Of a DNA stretch of 64,000 nucleotides, positions 15,220 to 24,357 are shown one piece after another (position 1 is the first letter of the stretch; each line of letters starts with the position of its first letter). A model generated the notes under the pieces. That model ran no database searches. It saw nothing but the letters and a program-made list of their open reading frames with translations, and was not told where the DNA came from. The DNA comes from DATHZQ01 sp965216945 (GTDB taxonomy: Bacteria; Actinomycetota; Acidimicrobiia; Spongiisociales; UBA5794): NCBI GenBank assembly GCA_965216945.1, contig CBDCGU010000003.1, positions 2,480,001 to 2,544,000 on the forward strand, in the 5' to 3' direction. The translations under genes were made by a program, and so were the position numbers.

Positions 15220-15648
15220 ATGACGCTTGCCGACTACCTGCCGATCGCGCTGATGCTCATCCTCGCCATCGGTTTCGCCTCGCTCATGATGTTCATGTCG
15301 TGGAAGCTCGGCCCCAACAAGCCGACAGCCGAGAAGCTGGCTCCTTACGAGTGTGGGATCGTGCCGCTCCAGGAGCCGGTCGAGCGTTTTCCGGTCAAGT
15401 TCTACATCGTGGCGATGCTCTTCGTGATCTTCGACGTCGAGCTCGTGTTCCTGTTCGCCTGGGCGGTCCGCTTCGACGAGTTCGGATGGGCCGGCATCGG
15501 TGCGATGGCGATCTTCGTAGCACTGCTCGCCGAGACGCTCGTCTACGTCTGGAAGCGTGGCGCTCTCGATTGGAACGTGGCCCGCCGCGAGAGGAACCGC
15601 AGAGTGGTGGCTCCGCCGGAGCAGGAAATGGTGGAGGAAGCCGCCTGA
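15220..15648 (+). CDS. nuoA: NADH-quinone oxidoreductase subunit A, operon 1
   Basis: A 142-residue membrane subunit with three helices (about 5-27, 63-86 and 91-113). The loop after helix 1 holds the family motif KLAPYECGIVP; PVKFYIVAMLFVIFDVELVFLFAWA is the second helix with its buried acidic residues. NuoA sits at the junction of the peripheral and membrane arms next to NuoH, NuoJ and NuoK. The extra charged C-terminal 25 residues are common in actinobacteria. It is the first gene of a 14-gene operon and overlaps nuoB by one base. Confidence 0.95.
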   Translation: MTLADYLPIALMLILAIGFASLMMFMSWKLGPNKPTAEKLAPYECGIVPLQEPVERFPVKFYIVAMLFVIFDVELVFLFAWAVRFDEFGWAGIGAMAIFVALLAETLVYVWKRGALDWNVARRERNRRVVAPPEQEMVEEAA

Positions 15649-16142
15649 TGGCGGGAGCAACCCAACCTCCGGGCTTCCTGCTCACGACGCTCAACAAGGG
15701 AGTCAACTGGGCACGCACCCGCTCGATGTGGCCGGCGACGTTCGGGCTGGCGTGCTGTGCCATCGAGATGATGGGCACCGGTGCCGCCCACTACGACCTC
15801 GCCCGGTTTGGCATGGAGGTCTTTCGCGCCTCGCCACGTCAAGCCGATCTGATGATCGTGGCCGGCCGTGTCTCCCAGAAGATGGCGCCCGTGCTGCGCC
15901 AGGTCTACGACCAGATGGCTGAGCCCAAGTGGGTCATCTCGATGGGTGCGTGCGCATCGAGCGGAGGCATGTTCAACAACTACGCACTGGTGCAAGGGGT
16001 CGACCAGGTTGTCCCCGTCGACATCTACGTGCCGGGGTGCCCCCCGGGACCGCAGTCCTTGATGCACGGCATCCTCACCCTCCAGGACAAGATCATGAAG
16101 GGCGAGATTCGGAGCGAGACCGGATTGACGCAGGCTTCGTGA
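15648..16142 (+). CDS. nuoB: NADH-quinone oxidoreductase subunit B, operon 1
   Basis: A 164-residue subunit that holds the terminal cluster N2, which passes electrons to the quinone. The four cluster Cys are C36-C37 (LACCAIEMM), C102 (GACAS) and C131 (VPGCPPGP). It lacks the long N-terminal extension of mitochondrial homologues. ATG 15648 shares a base with the nuoA stop. Confidence 0.95.
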   Translation: MAGATQPPGFLLTTLNKGVNWARTRSMWPATFGLACCAIEMMGTGAAHYDLARFGMEVFRASPRQADLMIVAGRVSQKMAPVLRQVYDQMAEPKWVISMGACASSGGMFNNYALVQGVDQVVPVDIYVPGCPPGPQSLMHGILTLQDKIMKGEIRSETGLTQAS

Positions 16143-16143
16143 C

Positions 16144-16680
16144 ATGAGCGACAACGCCCCCGACACCGCACCGGACGAGCTCGCTCCTCTCGCCGACCGT
16201 GTCATCCCCGACGACCCCACCCTGGCAAGGCTGGCGGGGGAGTTCGGCCAAGTGGTGTTCGCTACGGAGGACGACACCGACGTCGCCCATGTGCCGGCCA
16301 CGGACGTGGCGGCGTTCGCCGCCGCCGTGCGGGCCGCCGGCTACGACGTGTTCATCGACCTGTGTGGCGTCGATTACCTCCGCCGCCACCCCCGCTACGA
16401 AGTGGTCATCAACCTGCTGTCCCATACGAAGCGGCGCCGGATGCGAATTCGGGTGGGCGTCGACGGGGCCAACCCCGAGGTGCCCAGCGTGAGCGAGGTG
16501 TTCGCCGGGGCCAACTTCTACGAGCGGGAGACGTACGACCTGTTCGGCATCCGTTTCATCGGTCATCCCGATCTCACCCGGATCCTCCTCCCCGACGATT
16601 GGGAGGGCTTCCCGCTGCGCAAGGACTACTCGGTCGGCTCGGTGCCGGTCCAGTTCAAGGGATCTCACAAAGCGCCATGA
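16144..16680 (+). CDS. nuoC: NADH-quinone oxidoreductase subunit C, operon 1
   Basis: A 178-residue soluble subunit of the quinone-binding module (30-kDa family). The family signature ANFYERETYDLFGIRFIGHPDLTRILLPDDWEGFPLRKDY is present in full, followed by a short tail. The N-terminal 30 residues are Asp/Pro-rich. It binds no cofactor and packs against NuoD, whose ATG overlaps its stop (ATGA). Confidence 0.94.
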   Translation: MSDNAPDTAPDELAPLADRVIPDDPTLARLAGEFGQVVFATEDDTDVAHVPATDVAAFAAAVRAAGYDVFIDLCGVDYLRRHPRYEVVINLLSHTKRRRMRIRVGVDGANPEVPSVSEVFAGANFYERETYDLFGIRFIGHPDLTRILLPDDWEGFPLRKDYSVGSVPVQFKGSHKAP

Positions 16681-18110
16681 GCGACACACCCCACGTCGTC
16701 ACCGGAGACCTCGAGGCTCCCACCACGGAGGCCCCGCCCCAGAGCGAGGCCGGTTCGGAGGCCGCCGAGGAACGCCGCCGGGTGCACGACATGTGGGTCT
16801 CCGGCACCGAAGAGCCCGAGTGGGTGCGGCAGGCGACCGACGAGGGTGCCCAGGAGCTGCTGCCGGAGGGGGAAGAGCCGGGGATCGATGCTCAGCGCGG
16901 TGTCTTGGTGACCGACGACTACCTCATCGACGACTCCGTCGACGACGACGAGCGGCAGATCCTCAACATGGGACCCCAGCACCCGTCGACCCACGGCGTG
17001 TTGCGGCTCCAGCTCGAGCTCGAGGGCGAGACGATCCGGCGGGTCAAGCCGATCATCGGCTACTTGCACACCGGCATGGAGAAGACCGCGGAGACGCTGA
17101 CCTGGCTCCAGGGTCCGACCAACGTCACCCGGATGGACTATCTGTCGCCGTTCCACAACGAGCTCGCCTATTCGCTGGCGGTGGAGAGGTTGCTCGGAGT
17201 GGAGGTGCCGCCGCGGGCACAAGCCATCCGGATCCTGATGACGGAGCTCAATCGGGTGTCGAGCCACCTCCTGTTCCTCGCCACCCAGGGTATGGACATC
17301 GGAGCGGTGTCCATGATGATCTACGGCTGGCGGGAGCGCGAGCTGGTGTTGCGGTTCTTCGAAGAGGTCACCGGTCTGCGGATGAACCACAACTACATCC
17401 GTCCGGGCGGCGTTGCTGCCGACCTCCCCGACGGATGGGAAGACTCGGTCGAGGCGCTGCTCGTAGACGTGCCAAACGGCGTTGGCGAGTACGAGGAGCT
17501 CCTGAACGAGAACCCCATCTTCCTCGATCGTACGCTCGGTGTGGGTGTCATCACCCCCGACGAATGCAAGGCCTTTGGCGTCACGGGGCCCAACGCCCGA
17601 GCCTCCGGTATCGACTGGGATCTGCGCAAGGTCTTCCCGTACGGCGGCATCGATCGATACGACTTCGACGTCCCGGTTGGAAAGCATGGCGACGTATTCG
17701 ACCGTTACATGCTGCGGGTCCGCGAGATCGACCAATCGCTCCGGATCGTGAAACAAGTCATGGAGACCATGCCGCCGGGGGACTACCGCACCGAGGACCG
17801 CAAGGTCACGCCACCGCCGCGCAAACGCATCGACGAGTCGATGGAGGCGCTCATCCACCACTTCAAGATCTTCACCGAGGGCTTCAAAGTGCCGGCCGGC
17901 GAGGTGTATCAGGCCGTGGAGTCGCCGCGCGGCGAGCTCGGCATGTACATCGTCTCGGAAGGCGGCGCCAAGCCGTGGCGGGTACACGTACGCGGCCCGT
18001 CGTTCGCACACGTCCAGGCGCTTCCGGCGATGATGACGGACTCTCTCGTAGCGGACACGATCGCCACGCTTGCCTCGACCGACCCGGTGCTGGGGGACGT
18101 CGACCGATGA
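16677..18110 (+). CDS. nuoD: NADH-quinone oxidoreductase subunit D, operon 1
   Basis: A 477-residue 49-kDa-family subunit that forms the quinone pocket with NuoB. The conserved core starts at NMGPQHPSTHGVLRLQLE (residues 97-114), preceded by an acidic 90-residue extension absent from the second copy. The loop reads IGYLHTGMEKTAETLTWLQ; W143 occupies the place of the quinone-contacting Tyr of Thermus Nqo4 (Tyr87), as in other actinobacteria. The closing VLGDVDR C-terminus is canonical. It overlaps nuoE by ATGA. Confidence 0.95.
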   Translation: MSDTPHVVTGDLEAPTTEAPPQSEAGSEAAEERRRVHDMWVSGTEEPEWVRQATDEGAQELLPEGEEPGIDAQRGVLVTDDYLIDDSVDDDERQILNMGPQHPSTHGVLRLQLELEGETIRRVKPIIGYLHTGMEKTAETLTWLQGPTNVTRMDYLSPFHNELAYSLAVERLLGVEVPPRAQAIRILMTELNRVSSHLLFLATQGMDIGAVSMMIYGWRERELVLRFFEEVTGLRMNHNYIRPGGVAADLPDGWEDSVEALLVDVPNGVGEYEELLNENPIFLDRTLGVGVITPDECKAFGVTGPNARASGIDWDLRKVFPYGGIDRYDFDVPVGKHGDVFDRYMLRVREIDQSLRIVKQVMETMPPGDYRTEDRKVTPPPRKRIDESMEALIHHFKIFTEGFKVPAGEVYQAVESPRGELGMYIVSEGGAKPWRVHVRGPSFAHVQALPAMMTDSLVADTIATLASTDPVLGDVDR

Positions 18111-18754
18111 CCGACCGCTCCATCGACAAGACCGTGTCCGGTTGGAGCGCTCCGAACCGTGAGCGCGCCGCCAAGCTGCTCGCCGCGTATCCGGAGCGCC
18201 GCAGTGCCGTGATGCCGCTGCTCTACCTCGCATCGCTGGAGCACCGCTACGTCACGACCGAGGCCATGCACGAGGTGGCGGAACTGACCGGGTTGAGCTC
18301 CGCCCAGGTGCAGTCGGTCGCCAGCTTCTACACGATGTACAAGCGGCACGGGGTCGGCGAGTACCTGCTCTCGGTGTGCACGTCGATCTCCTGCTACCTG
18401 ATGGGCGCCGACGAGGTGCTGGCAGCGATCGAGGACGGCACCGGCACTCTCGACGGCGAGACCTCGGAGGACGGCCTGTTCACCGTCGAGCACGTCGAAT
18501 GTATCGGGGCCTGCGGTGGGGCCCCTGCGGTGCAGGTGAACTACGAGCTCATCGAGGGTGTCCACCCCGACAAGGCCCTCACGATGTGCCAGTGGCTCAA
18601 GACCAAGCGTCCCGATGTGGTCTCGAGCGATGACATGCAGGAGCGGTTCGGCGATCAGCAGTCCTTCGACTGGGGCCCGCCGGAGACCGAGGGAGCCGTC
18701 GCCGCCGTCCCGGCGTTCGGGCCCTATGGAAGTGCCGGCGAGGCGGCATCATGA
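18107..18754 (+). CDS. nuoE: NADH-quinone oxidoreductase subunit E, operon 1
   Basis: A 215-residue thioredoxin-like subunit carrying cluster N1a of the NADH module. The 2Fe-2S ligands are C91 and C96 (VCTSISC) and C132 and C136 (CIGACGGAP). An N-terminal helical bundle precedes it and a C-terminal extension of about 45 residues, ending in a Gly/Ala-rich tail, is unconserved. Its partner NuoF follows after a 73-bp gap filled by a small bridging frame. Confidence 0.94.
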   Translation: MTDRSIDKTVSGWSAPNRERAAKLLAAYPERRSAVMPLLYLASLEHRYVTTEAMHEVAELTGLSSAQVQSVASFYTMYKRHGVGEYLLSVCTSISCYLMGADEVLAAIEDGTGTLDGETSEDGLFTVEHVECIGACGGAPAVQVNYELIEGVHPDKALTMCQWLKTKRPDVVSSDDMQERFGDQQSFDWGPPETEGAVAAVPAFGPYGSAGEAAS

Positions 18755-18831
18755 GCGTCGCCTTACCCGGCAGCGTGGCGGGGACGCCGGCCGTCGCACG
18801 CCGGGTTCCCGTGGCGGGGGCCGGAGAATGA
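18751..18831 (+). CDS. Bridging mini-ORF between nuoE and nuoF (26 codons)
   Basis: Starts at ATG 18751 inside an ATGA overlap with the nuoE stop and ends at TGA 18829-18831 inside an ATGA overlap with the nuoF start. The peptide MSVALPGSVAGTPAVARRVP and six more residues is Ala/Val/Pro-rich with no recognisable domain. It most likely serves translational coupling across the gap; a functional peptide is not shown. Confidence 0.35.
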   Translation: MSVALPGSVAGTPAVARRVPVAGAGE

Positions 18832-20138
18832 CCACGCCGCTCATTCTCACCCAGCGCATGGTCGATCACCGCCAGGATTCGCACACCCTCCGGCGGTACG
18901 AATCCTCCGGGGGCTACGCCGCATTGCGCCGGGCGTTCGGCATGGCAGCCGGGGACGTGGCTGCCGCAGTCAAGGCATCCAACATCCGCGGCCGGGGCGG
19001 GGCCGGATTCCCCACTGGGGTCAAGTGGGGCTTTCTCGCCCCCACTTCGCCGCGCTATCTCGTCATCAACGGCGACGAGTCGGAGCCGGGCACGTTCAAG
19101 GACCGGCAGTTGCTGGAGCGCGACCCCCACCAGCTGATCGAAGGGGTCATCATCTCGTCGTATGCCCTCGGTGTGAACCATGCGTTCATCTACATCCGGG
19201 GCGAGTACCCGCGGCCGGCACGAAGGGTGCAGCGAGCGGTCGAGGAGGCATACGAGAAGGGCTATCTCGGGCCGAACATCCTGGACAGCGGCTTCGACCT
19301 CGACATCACGGTGCATCTCGGTGCCGGCGCCTACATCTGTGGCGAGGAGACGGCCCTGCTCAACTCGCTGGAGGGGCGGCGGGGAGAACCGCGCATCAAG
19401 CCTCCGTTCCCGGCCGTCGAGGGGCTCTATGCCAAGCCGACGATCGTCAACAACGTCGAGACGATCTCGAACGTCCCGTGGATGATCACGAACGGCGGCG
19501 AGGCCTATGCCCACATCGGCCCCGAGAAGTCGGCGGGCACCCGGTTGTTCTCGCTGTCCGGGCACCTCCAGAAGCCGGGCAATTACGAGATCGTCATGGG
19601 CATGTCGTGGCGTGAGCTGATCTACGACATTGGCGGCGGCATTCGCGACGACCGCAAGCTCAAGTGCTGGATTCCAGGTGGCGCCTCCGCTCCCTGGTTC
19701 GTTCCGGACGCCCATCTCGACATCCCGGTGACCATCGACGACACCGGCCAGCACGGCTCGATGCTCGGTTCGGGAGCCGTCGTCGTGATGGACGACTCCA
19801 CCAACGTGGTAGCGGCAGCTCACCGTGTCGTTCGCTTCTTCGCCCATGAATCGTGCGGCCAGTGCACGCCATGCCGGGAGGGCACGACGTGGCTGGAGCG
19901 CATGTTGTGGCGGATCATGAACGGTGACGGCCGGCCGATGGACCTCGACATGCTGCTCGACGTTTGCGACAACATCAGCCCGGGTTTGCGATGGCCCCCT
20001 GCACAGACGACGATCTGCCCACTCGGCCCGTCGGCCGTGTCACCGATCCGCTCGATCTTGACGCATTTCCGCGACGAGGTCGAGGCGATGATCCCCGATG
20101 CGGCCGACTCGAGGACGGAAGGGGTGGCGGTTGGCTGA
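18828..20138 (+). CDS. nuoF: NADH-quinone oxidoreductase subunit F, operon 1
   Basis: A 436-residue flavoprotein that oxidises NADH. GRGGAGFPTG (residues 55-64) and GDESEPGTFKDR bind NADH and FMN, and ESCGQCTPCREGT plus a later Cys in the helical end domain bind the 4Fe-4S cluster N3. Length and order are typical. With NuoE and NuoG it forms the NADH dehydrogenase module, present only in this operon. Confidence 0.95.
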   Translation: MTTPLILTQRMVDHRQDSHTLRRYESSGGYAALRRAFGMAAGDVAAAVKASNIRGRGGAGFPTGVKWGFLAPTSPRYLVINGDESEPGTFKDRQLLERDPHQLIEGVIISSYALGVNHAFIYIRGEYPRPARRVQRAVEEAYEKGYLGPNILDSGFDLDITVHLGAGAYICGEETALLNSLEGRRGEPRIKPPFPAVEGLYAKPTIVNNVETISNVPWMITNGGEAYAHIGPEKSAGTRLFSLSGHLQKPGNYEIVMGMSWRELIYDIGGGIRDDRKLKCWIPGGASAPWFVPDAHLDIPVTIDDTGQHGSMLGSGAVVVMDDSTNVVAAAHRVVRFFAHESCGQCTPCREGTTWLERMLWRIMNGDGRPMDLDMLLDVCDNISPGLRWPPAQTTICPLGPSAVSPIRSILTHFRDEVEAMIPDAADSRTEGVAVG

Positions 20139-22572
20139 GCAGCCGGACATGGTCACCATCCAGATCGACGGCGAGGAACGCCAGGTGCCGGCGCGGCAAC
20201 TGCTGATCAAGGCAGCCGAGGACACGGGCACCTACATCCCGCGCTTCTGCTGGCACCCTCGTATGAAGCCGGTGGGCATGTGCCGCATGTGTCTCGTCGA
20301 GGTGGAGACACCACGCGGCACGATGCTCACAACGTCGTGCACGATGCCGGTCAACGACGGCATGGTCGTCGATACGCAGTCCGCCGTCGTCACCAAGGCA
20401 CAGGAGGGCATCCTCGAGTTCCTCCTGATCAACCACCCTCTCGATTGCCCGGTCTGCGACCGCGGCGGCGAGTGCCCGCTGCAGGACCAGACCATGGCGT
20501 ACGGCCCGGGAGAAAGCCGGTTCGTCGAGGAGAAGCGGCACTACGAGAAGCCCATCGAGATCAGCGACGTGGTGCTGCTGGATCGGGAGCGGTGCATCCT
20601 GTGCGCCCGCTGCACCCGGTTCTCCGATGAGGTGTCCGGCGATCCACTCATCGAATTCACCGAACGCGGCGGTAACACGCAGGTTCTGACCTTCCCCGAC
20701 GAGCCCTTCGCCTCATACTTCTCCGGCAACACCGTGCAGATCTGCCCGGTGGGGGCGCTCACGGCCAAGCCGTTCCGGTTCCGGGCGCGCCCTTGGGACC
20801 TCGAGGCCGTCGAGAGCGTGTCGCTGGTGGACTCCGTGCACTCCAAGGTCTCCGTACAGTCGAGCCAGAACGAGGTCGTGCGCATCAATGGTGTCGACAA
20901 CGACCCGACGAACCACGGCTGGCTGTCCGACAAGGATCGGTTCATCTATCAACACCTCCACTCGCCGGACCGGCTGACGGTGCCGATGCTCAAGACGGGC
21001 GACGGCATGGTGGAGACGACATGGGGCCACGCCCTCGATGTCGTGGCAGAACGTCTCGGCAGCTTCCACGGCACGGCCGTTGCCGGCTTGGGCGGGGCGC
21101 AAGGCACCAACGAGGAGGCCTACGCCTTCGGCAAGTTCCTCCGCACCTGCATCGTGACTCCCCATCTCGACTCGCAGATGGGCGACGGGCTCGACCCGCA
21201 TCTCCTCGTCGCCACGGAGCGCCGGGCCGCGATCGACGACATCGACCGCGCCTCCACCATCCTCCTGTGGGCCGGGGACCTCAAGGAAGAGCTGCCCGTT
21301 CTCTACCTGCGGGTGCGCCGCGCCGCACGCGAGCTCGGCGCCAAGCTGATCGTCATACACCCGCGTCGAACCGGGCTCGACGACGTCGCCGCTCACAAGA
21401 TCACCTATCGCCCGGGTGAAGGACCGGAGGTGCTGCGAAAGCTCGCCGCCGGCGCCGAGGGCTACACCGAGGTGCGGGAAGCGCTCTCCGCCGGCCCCGT
21501 CGTGGCGATCGTGGGTCGCACCGGTCTCACCGAGGACGGCAGGCTGGCGGAGTCGGTCGCCGCATTCGCCTCCGGCCTGCCGGAGGCGGGCGTGCTGCCT
21601 GTGGTACGGCGCGCCAACACTTACGGAGCCCTCGACATGGGGCTGGCGCCAACGCTGCTCCCCGGCCGGGTGGCCGTCGACGACCAGGCGGGTCGCAGCT
21701 CGCTGGAGAAGGTGTGGGGGCCGCTCCCGGAACCGGCCGGTCGTGACGCAACCGCCATCCTCGAAGGACTGGTCGGTGGCGAGCTCGAAGCCCTCGTCTT
21801 GTACGGCGCCGATCCGGTGCGCGACCACCCCGACACGAGCCTGGCTCGAGAGGCCCTCGACACGGCCCAATTCGTCGTTGCGCTGGATCTGTTCCTCACC
21901 GACTCCTCGTCCCGGGCGGACGTGGTGCTTCCGGTGGAGGGTTTTGCCGAGACGGAGGGCACGGCCACGAATCTCGAGGGGCGTGTACAGAAGGTCAATC
22001 AGCTGCTGCCCGGGCCCGGCCAGACGCGTGAAGCGTGGTCCGTGCTCGACGAGCTGGCCCGCCGCATGGGTGGACAGCTCGGGGCGCAGACGGCCGAAGC
22101 CCTGAGCAAGGAGATCGCCACGGTGGCGCCTGCCTACAGGGGCGTGTCGTGGGACCGGCTCGACTGGGGTGATGGACGCAGCGGCCTCCTGCTGCCGCTC
22201 GACGATGGAACCCAACCGTTGCAACACAGCCCGCAGGACGCCGGCCTCATCGCAGGGGGCGGCCGGCTTGCGCTCCACTATGCGCGGGTGTTGTACGACG
22301 ACGGCGTGCGCAACCGCATGTCGCCTTCGCTCGCCGCACTGCAGCCGGGGCCGTTCGTGGGGCTCCACCCTCGCGACGCCGCTGCGCTGGCCGTCGGCGC
22401 CGCCGATGTGGTGCGCGTCGTCGGAGACCACGGCTCCATCGAAGTGCCCGTGGTGATCGACCCGACCCTTGCCGAGGGTGCTGCCTACGTGCCGGCGAAC
22501 CTCGCAGGAACCGCTGCGATCGGCGCCTCTCCGTCCGTCACGATCGAACCGTTGCGGGACGGGGGTGGCTGA
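20131..22572 (+). CDS. nuoG: NADH-quinone oxidoreductase subunit G, operon 1
   Basis: An 813-residue iron-sulfur subunit of the molybdopterin-oxidoreductase fold. The N-terminal ferredoxin domain binds 2Fe-2S through C40, C51, C54 and C70; CDRGGECPLQDQ, the following EKRHYEKP and CILCARCTRF segments bind further 4Fe-4S clusters along the chain to NuoB. The large C-terminal domain keeps the formate-dehydrogenase fold (VFADSSSRADVVLP-like and ETEGTATNLEGRVQ motifs) without needing molybdenum. TTG 20131 has AAGGGG 7-8 nt upstream and overlaps nuoF; ATG 20149 is the alternative start. Confidence 0.92.
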   Translation: MAEQPDMVTIQIDGEERQVPARQLLIKAAEDTGTYIPRFCWHPRMKPVGMCRMCLVEVETPRGTMLTTSCTMPVNDGMVVDTQSAVVTKAQEGILEFLLINHPLDCPVCDRGGECPLQDQTMAYGPGESRFVEEKRHYEKPIEISDVVLLDRERCILCARCTRFSDEVSGDPLIEFTERGGNTQVLTFPDEPFASYFSGNTVQICPVGALTAKPFRFRARPWDLEAVESVSLVDSVHSKVSVQSSQNEVVRINGVDNDPTNHGWLSDKDRFIYQHLHSPDRLTVPMLKTGDGMVETTWGHALDVVAERLGSFHGTAVAGLGGAQGTNEEAYAFGKFLRTCIVTPHLDSQMGDGLDPHLLVATERRAAIDDIDRASTILLWAGDLKEELPVLYLRVRRAARELGAKLIVIHPRRTGLDDVAAHKITYRPGEGPEVLRKLAAGAEGYTEVREALSAGPVVAIVGRTGLTEDGRLAESVAAFASGLPEAGVLPVVRRANTYGALDMGLAPTLLPGRVAVDDQAGRSSLEKVWGPLPEPAGRDATAILEGLVGGELEALVLYGADPVRDHPDTSLAREALDTAQFVVALDLFLTDSSSRADVVLPVEGFAETEGTATNLEGRVQKVNQLLPGPGQTREAWSVLDELARRMGGQLGAQTAEALSKEIATVAPAYRGVSWDRLDWGDGRSGLLLPLDDGTQPLQHSPQDAGLIAGGGRLALHYARVLYDDGVRNRMSPSLAALQPGPFVGLHPRDAAALAVGAADVVRVVGDHGSIEVPVVIDPTLAEGAAYVPANLAGTAAIGASPSVTIEPLRDGGG

Positions 22573-23627
22573 TGTTGAGCGGTTGGGAGATTCTCGTCGA
22601 AGCGGCCATCAAGGTGCTCGCCGTCTTTGCGCTGCTGCTCACCGCAACGATCTTCCTCGTGTGGATCGAGCGCAAGGTCGTCGCCGACATGCAGAACCGT
22701 ATCGGCCCGGACCGGGCAGGGCCCTTCGGGATCCTGCAGACCGTCGCCGACGGCGCCAAGCTCGTGTTCAAGGAGAATCTCACGCCTCGCCGTGTCGAGT
22801 TCGGGCTGTACATCGCCGCTCCGATCGCGGCGCTCGTACCGGCGTTGCTGATCTTCATGGTGATCCCCGTCGGGCGGCCCTTCATGATCGGCGATCGCGA
22901 GATCCAGGTGGTGGGTGCCGACCTGAACATCGGGTTGCTGTACATCCTGGCGCTCAGCTCTCTGGCCGTGTACGCCGTCGTGCTGGCGGGCTGGTCCTCC
23001 GGTTCGAAATACCCCTTGCTCGGCTCGGTGCGGGCCTCGGCGCAGATGATCTCCTACGAGGCGGCGATGGGCCTGGCGCTGGTGCCGGTGATCATCTTCA
23101 CCGGGACCACGTCGCTCACCGGCATCGTCGATGCACAGGCCGGGAGTGTGCTCGGGTTCCTCGGAGTGTGGAACGTCGTGCTGATCCCGTCGTTCGTGAT
23201 CTTCTTCATCGCCGGGGTCGCCGAGACCAACCGGCCACCGTTCGATCTGGTCGAAGCCGAGTCCGAGATCGTGGGCGGCTATCACACCGAGTACAGCGGA
23301 TTCCGCTTCGCCCTCTTCTTCCTCGCCGAGTACATCAACATGTTCAACATCTCGGCCATCACGGTGACCGTGTTCTTCGGGGGATGGCACGGCCCCACGT
23401 TCGGCACCCCCGACTGGATCTCATGGATATTCCCGATCTTCTGGTTCATGGCGAAGACGCTGTTCTTCGTGTTCGTGTTCGTCTGGGTGCGGGCTTCGCT
23501 GCCACGCATGCGCTACGACCAGCTGATGTCGTTCGGCTGGAAGCGGCTGATCCCCATCAGCCTCGCCTGGATCGTGCTGGCAACCCTCGCCATCGGCGTC
23601 CGCCGATTTGGCGTCCCGTGGGCGTGA
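22572..23627 (+). CDS. nuoH: NADH-quinone oxidoreductase subunit H, operon 1
   Basis: A 351-residue membrane subunit with eight helices that lines the quinone entry channel. It shows WIERKVVADMQNRIGPDRAGPFGILQTVADGAKLVFKE (helix 1 and first loop), the EAAMGLALVPV helix and the loop AETNRPPFDLVEAESEIVGGYHTEYSG, all diagnostic. It overlaps nuoG by one base. Confidence 0.95.
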   Translation: MLSGWEILVEAAIKVLAVFALLLTATIFLVWIERKVVADMQNRIGPDRAGPFGILQTVADGAKLVFKENLTPRRVEFGLYIAAPIAALVPALLIFMVIPVGRPFMIGDREIQVVGADLNIGLLYILALSSLAVYAVVLAGWSSGSKYPLLGSVRASAQMISYEAAMGLALVPVIIFTGTTSLTGIVDAQAGSVLGFLGVWNVVLIPSFVIFFIAGVAETNRPPFDLVEAESEIVGGYHTEYSGFRFALFFLAEYINMFNISAITVTVFFGGWHGPTFGTPDWISWIFPIFWFMAKTLFFVFVFVWVRASLPRMRYDQLMSFGWKRLIPISLAWIVLATLAIGVRRFGVPWA

Positions 23628-23632
23628 TCTGA

Positions 23633-24298
23633 ATGGGTTGGTTTGCCGATCTGCTTGGACCGTTCCGGGGATTTGCCGTCACCTTGCGCCAGATGTCGAA
23701 GCCGCGCCTGACGGATGAGTACCCGAAGGAGAAGCGGCAGAAGCCGCAACGCTTCCATGGCCGCCACGTTCTCAATCGCTACCCCGACGGCATGGAGAAG
23801 TGCATCGGGTGCGAGCTGTGCGCAGGAGTGTGCCCGGCGCGGTGCATCTACGTACGCGGCGCCGACAACCCACAGGACGCTCCGGTCAGCCCGGGGGAGC
23901 GGTTCGGCTTCGTCTACGAGATCAACATGCTCCGCTGCATCTTCTGCGGGCTGTGCGTCGAGGCGTGTCCCACCGAGGCGATCACGATGACCCATCTGTT
24001 CGAGATGTCGGTTGAGGACCGCGACGACGCCATCTACACCAAGGACGAGCTCCTCGTTGAGCCGGACGGCACACCCAATCACTCGCAGCCGGACGGGCCG
24101 CTCATCGATCTCGCCGAGCTGCGTATCGCCGACGGCTGGATGCGGGCCACCGCACCGTCGGGGCGTGCCGCCTACGAAGGCATCCCGGCATGGACTCCGT
24201 CCGCCGGCGTCGGCCTTCGCCCCCCCGAGAAGGGACAGCGCGACACGTCGGAAGCCAGGCCGCAGAGGTCGGACCGCACGGATGGAGACAGGACGTGA
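23633..24298 (+). CDS. nuoI: NADH-quinone oxidoreductase subunit I, operon 1
   Basis: A 221-residue subunit with two 4Fe-4S clusters (N6a, N6b): C57/C60/C63/C67 (CIGCELCAGVCP) and C102/C105/C108/C112 (CIFCGLCVEACP). An amphipathic N-terminal segment docks on NuoH. The C-terminal 70 residues are an actinobacterial extension, Pro/Arg-rich at the end. It follows nuoH after 5 bp. Confidence 0.95.
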   Translation: MGWFADLLGPFRGFAVTLRQMSKPRLTDEYPKEKRQKPQRFHGRHVLNRYPDGMEKCIGCELCAGVCPARCIYVRGADNPQDAPVSPGERFGFVYEINMLRCIFCGLCVEACPTEAITMTHLFEMSVEDRDDAIYTKDELLVEPDGTPNHSQPDGPLIDLAELRIADGWMRATAPSGRAAYEGIPAWTPSAGVGLRPPEKGQRDTSEARPQRSDRTDGDRT

Positions 24299-24357
24299 GC
24301 GTCACTCCGTACCCCGCCTGTGGCGTCAGGGCGCTCCCCGGGAAGGCTCACTCGTGA
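24295..24357 (+). CDS. Bridging mini-ORF between nuoI and nuoJ (20 codons)
   Basis: GTG 24295 overlaps the nuoI stop (GTGA) and the TGA at 24355-24357 overlaps the GTG start of nuoJ in the same way. The peptide VSVTPYPACGVRALPGKAHS has no recognisable feature. GTGAGC at the left end and GCTCAC at the right end are inverted repeats. Confidence 0.3.
   Translation: MSVTPYPACGVRALPGKAHS

Noticed and set aside
20101..20160. Frameshift at the nuoF-nuoG junction
   Set aside because: The apparent lack of a normal ATG is explained by a TTG start (20131) with a good ribosome-binding site, overlapping the nuoF stop.
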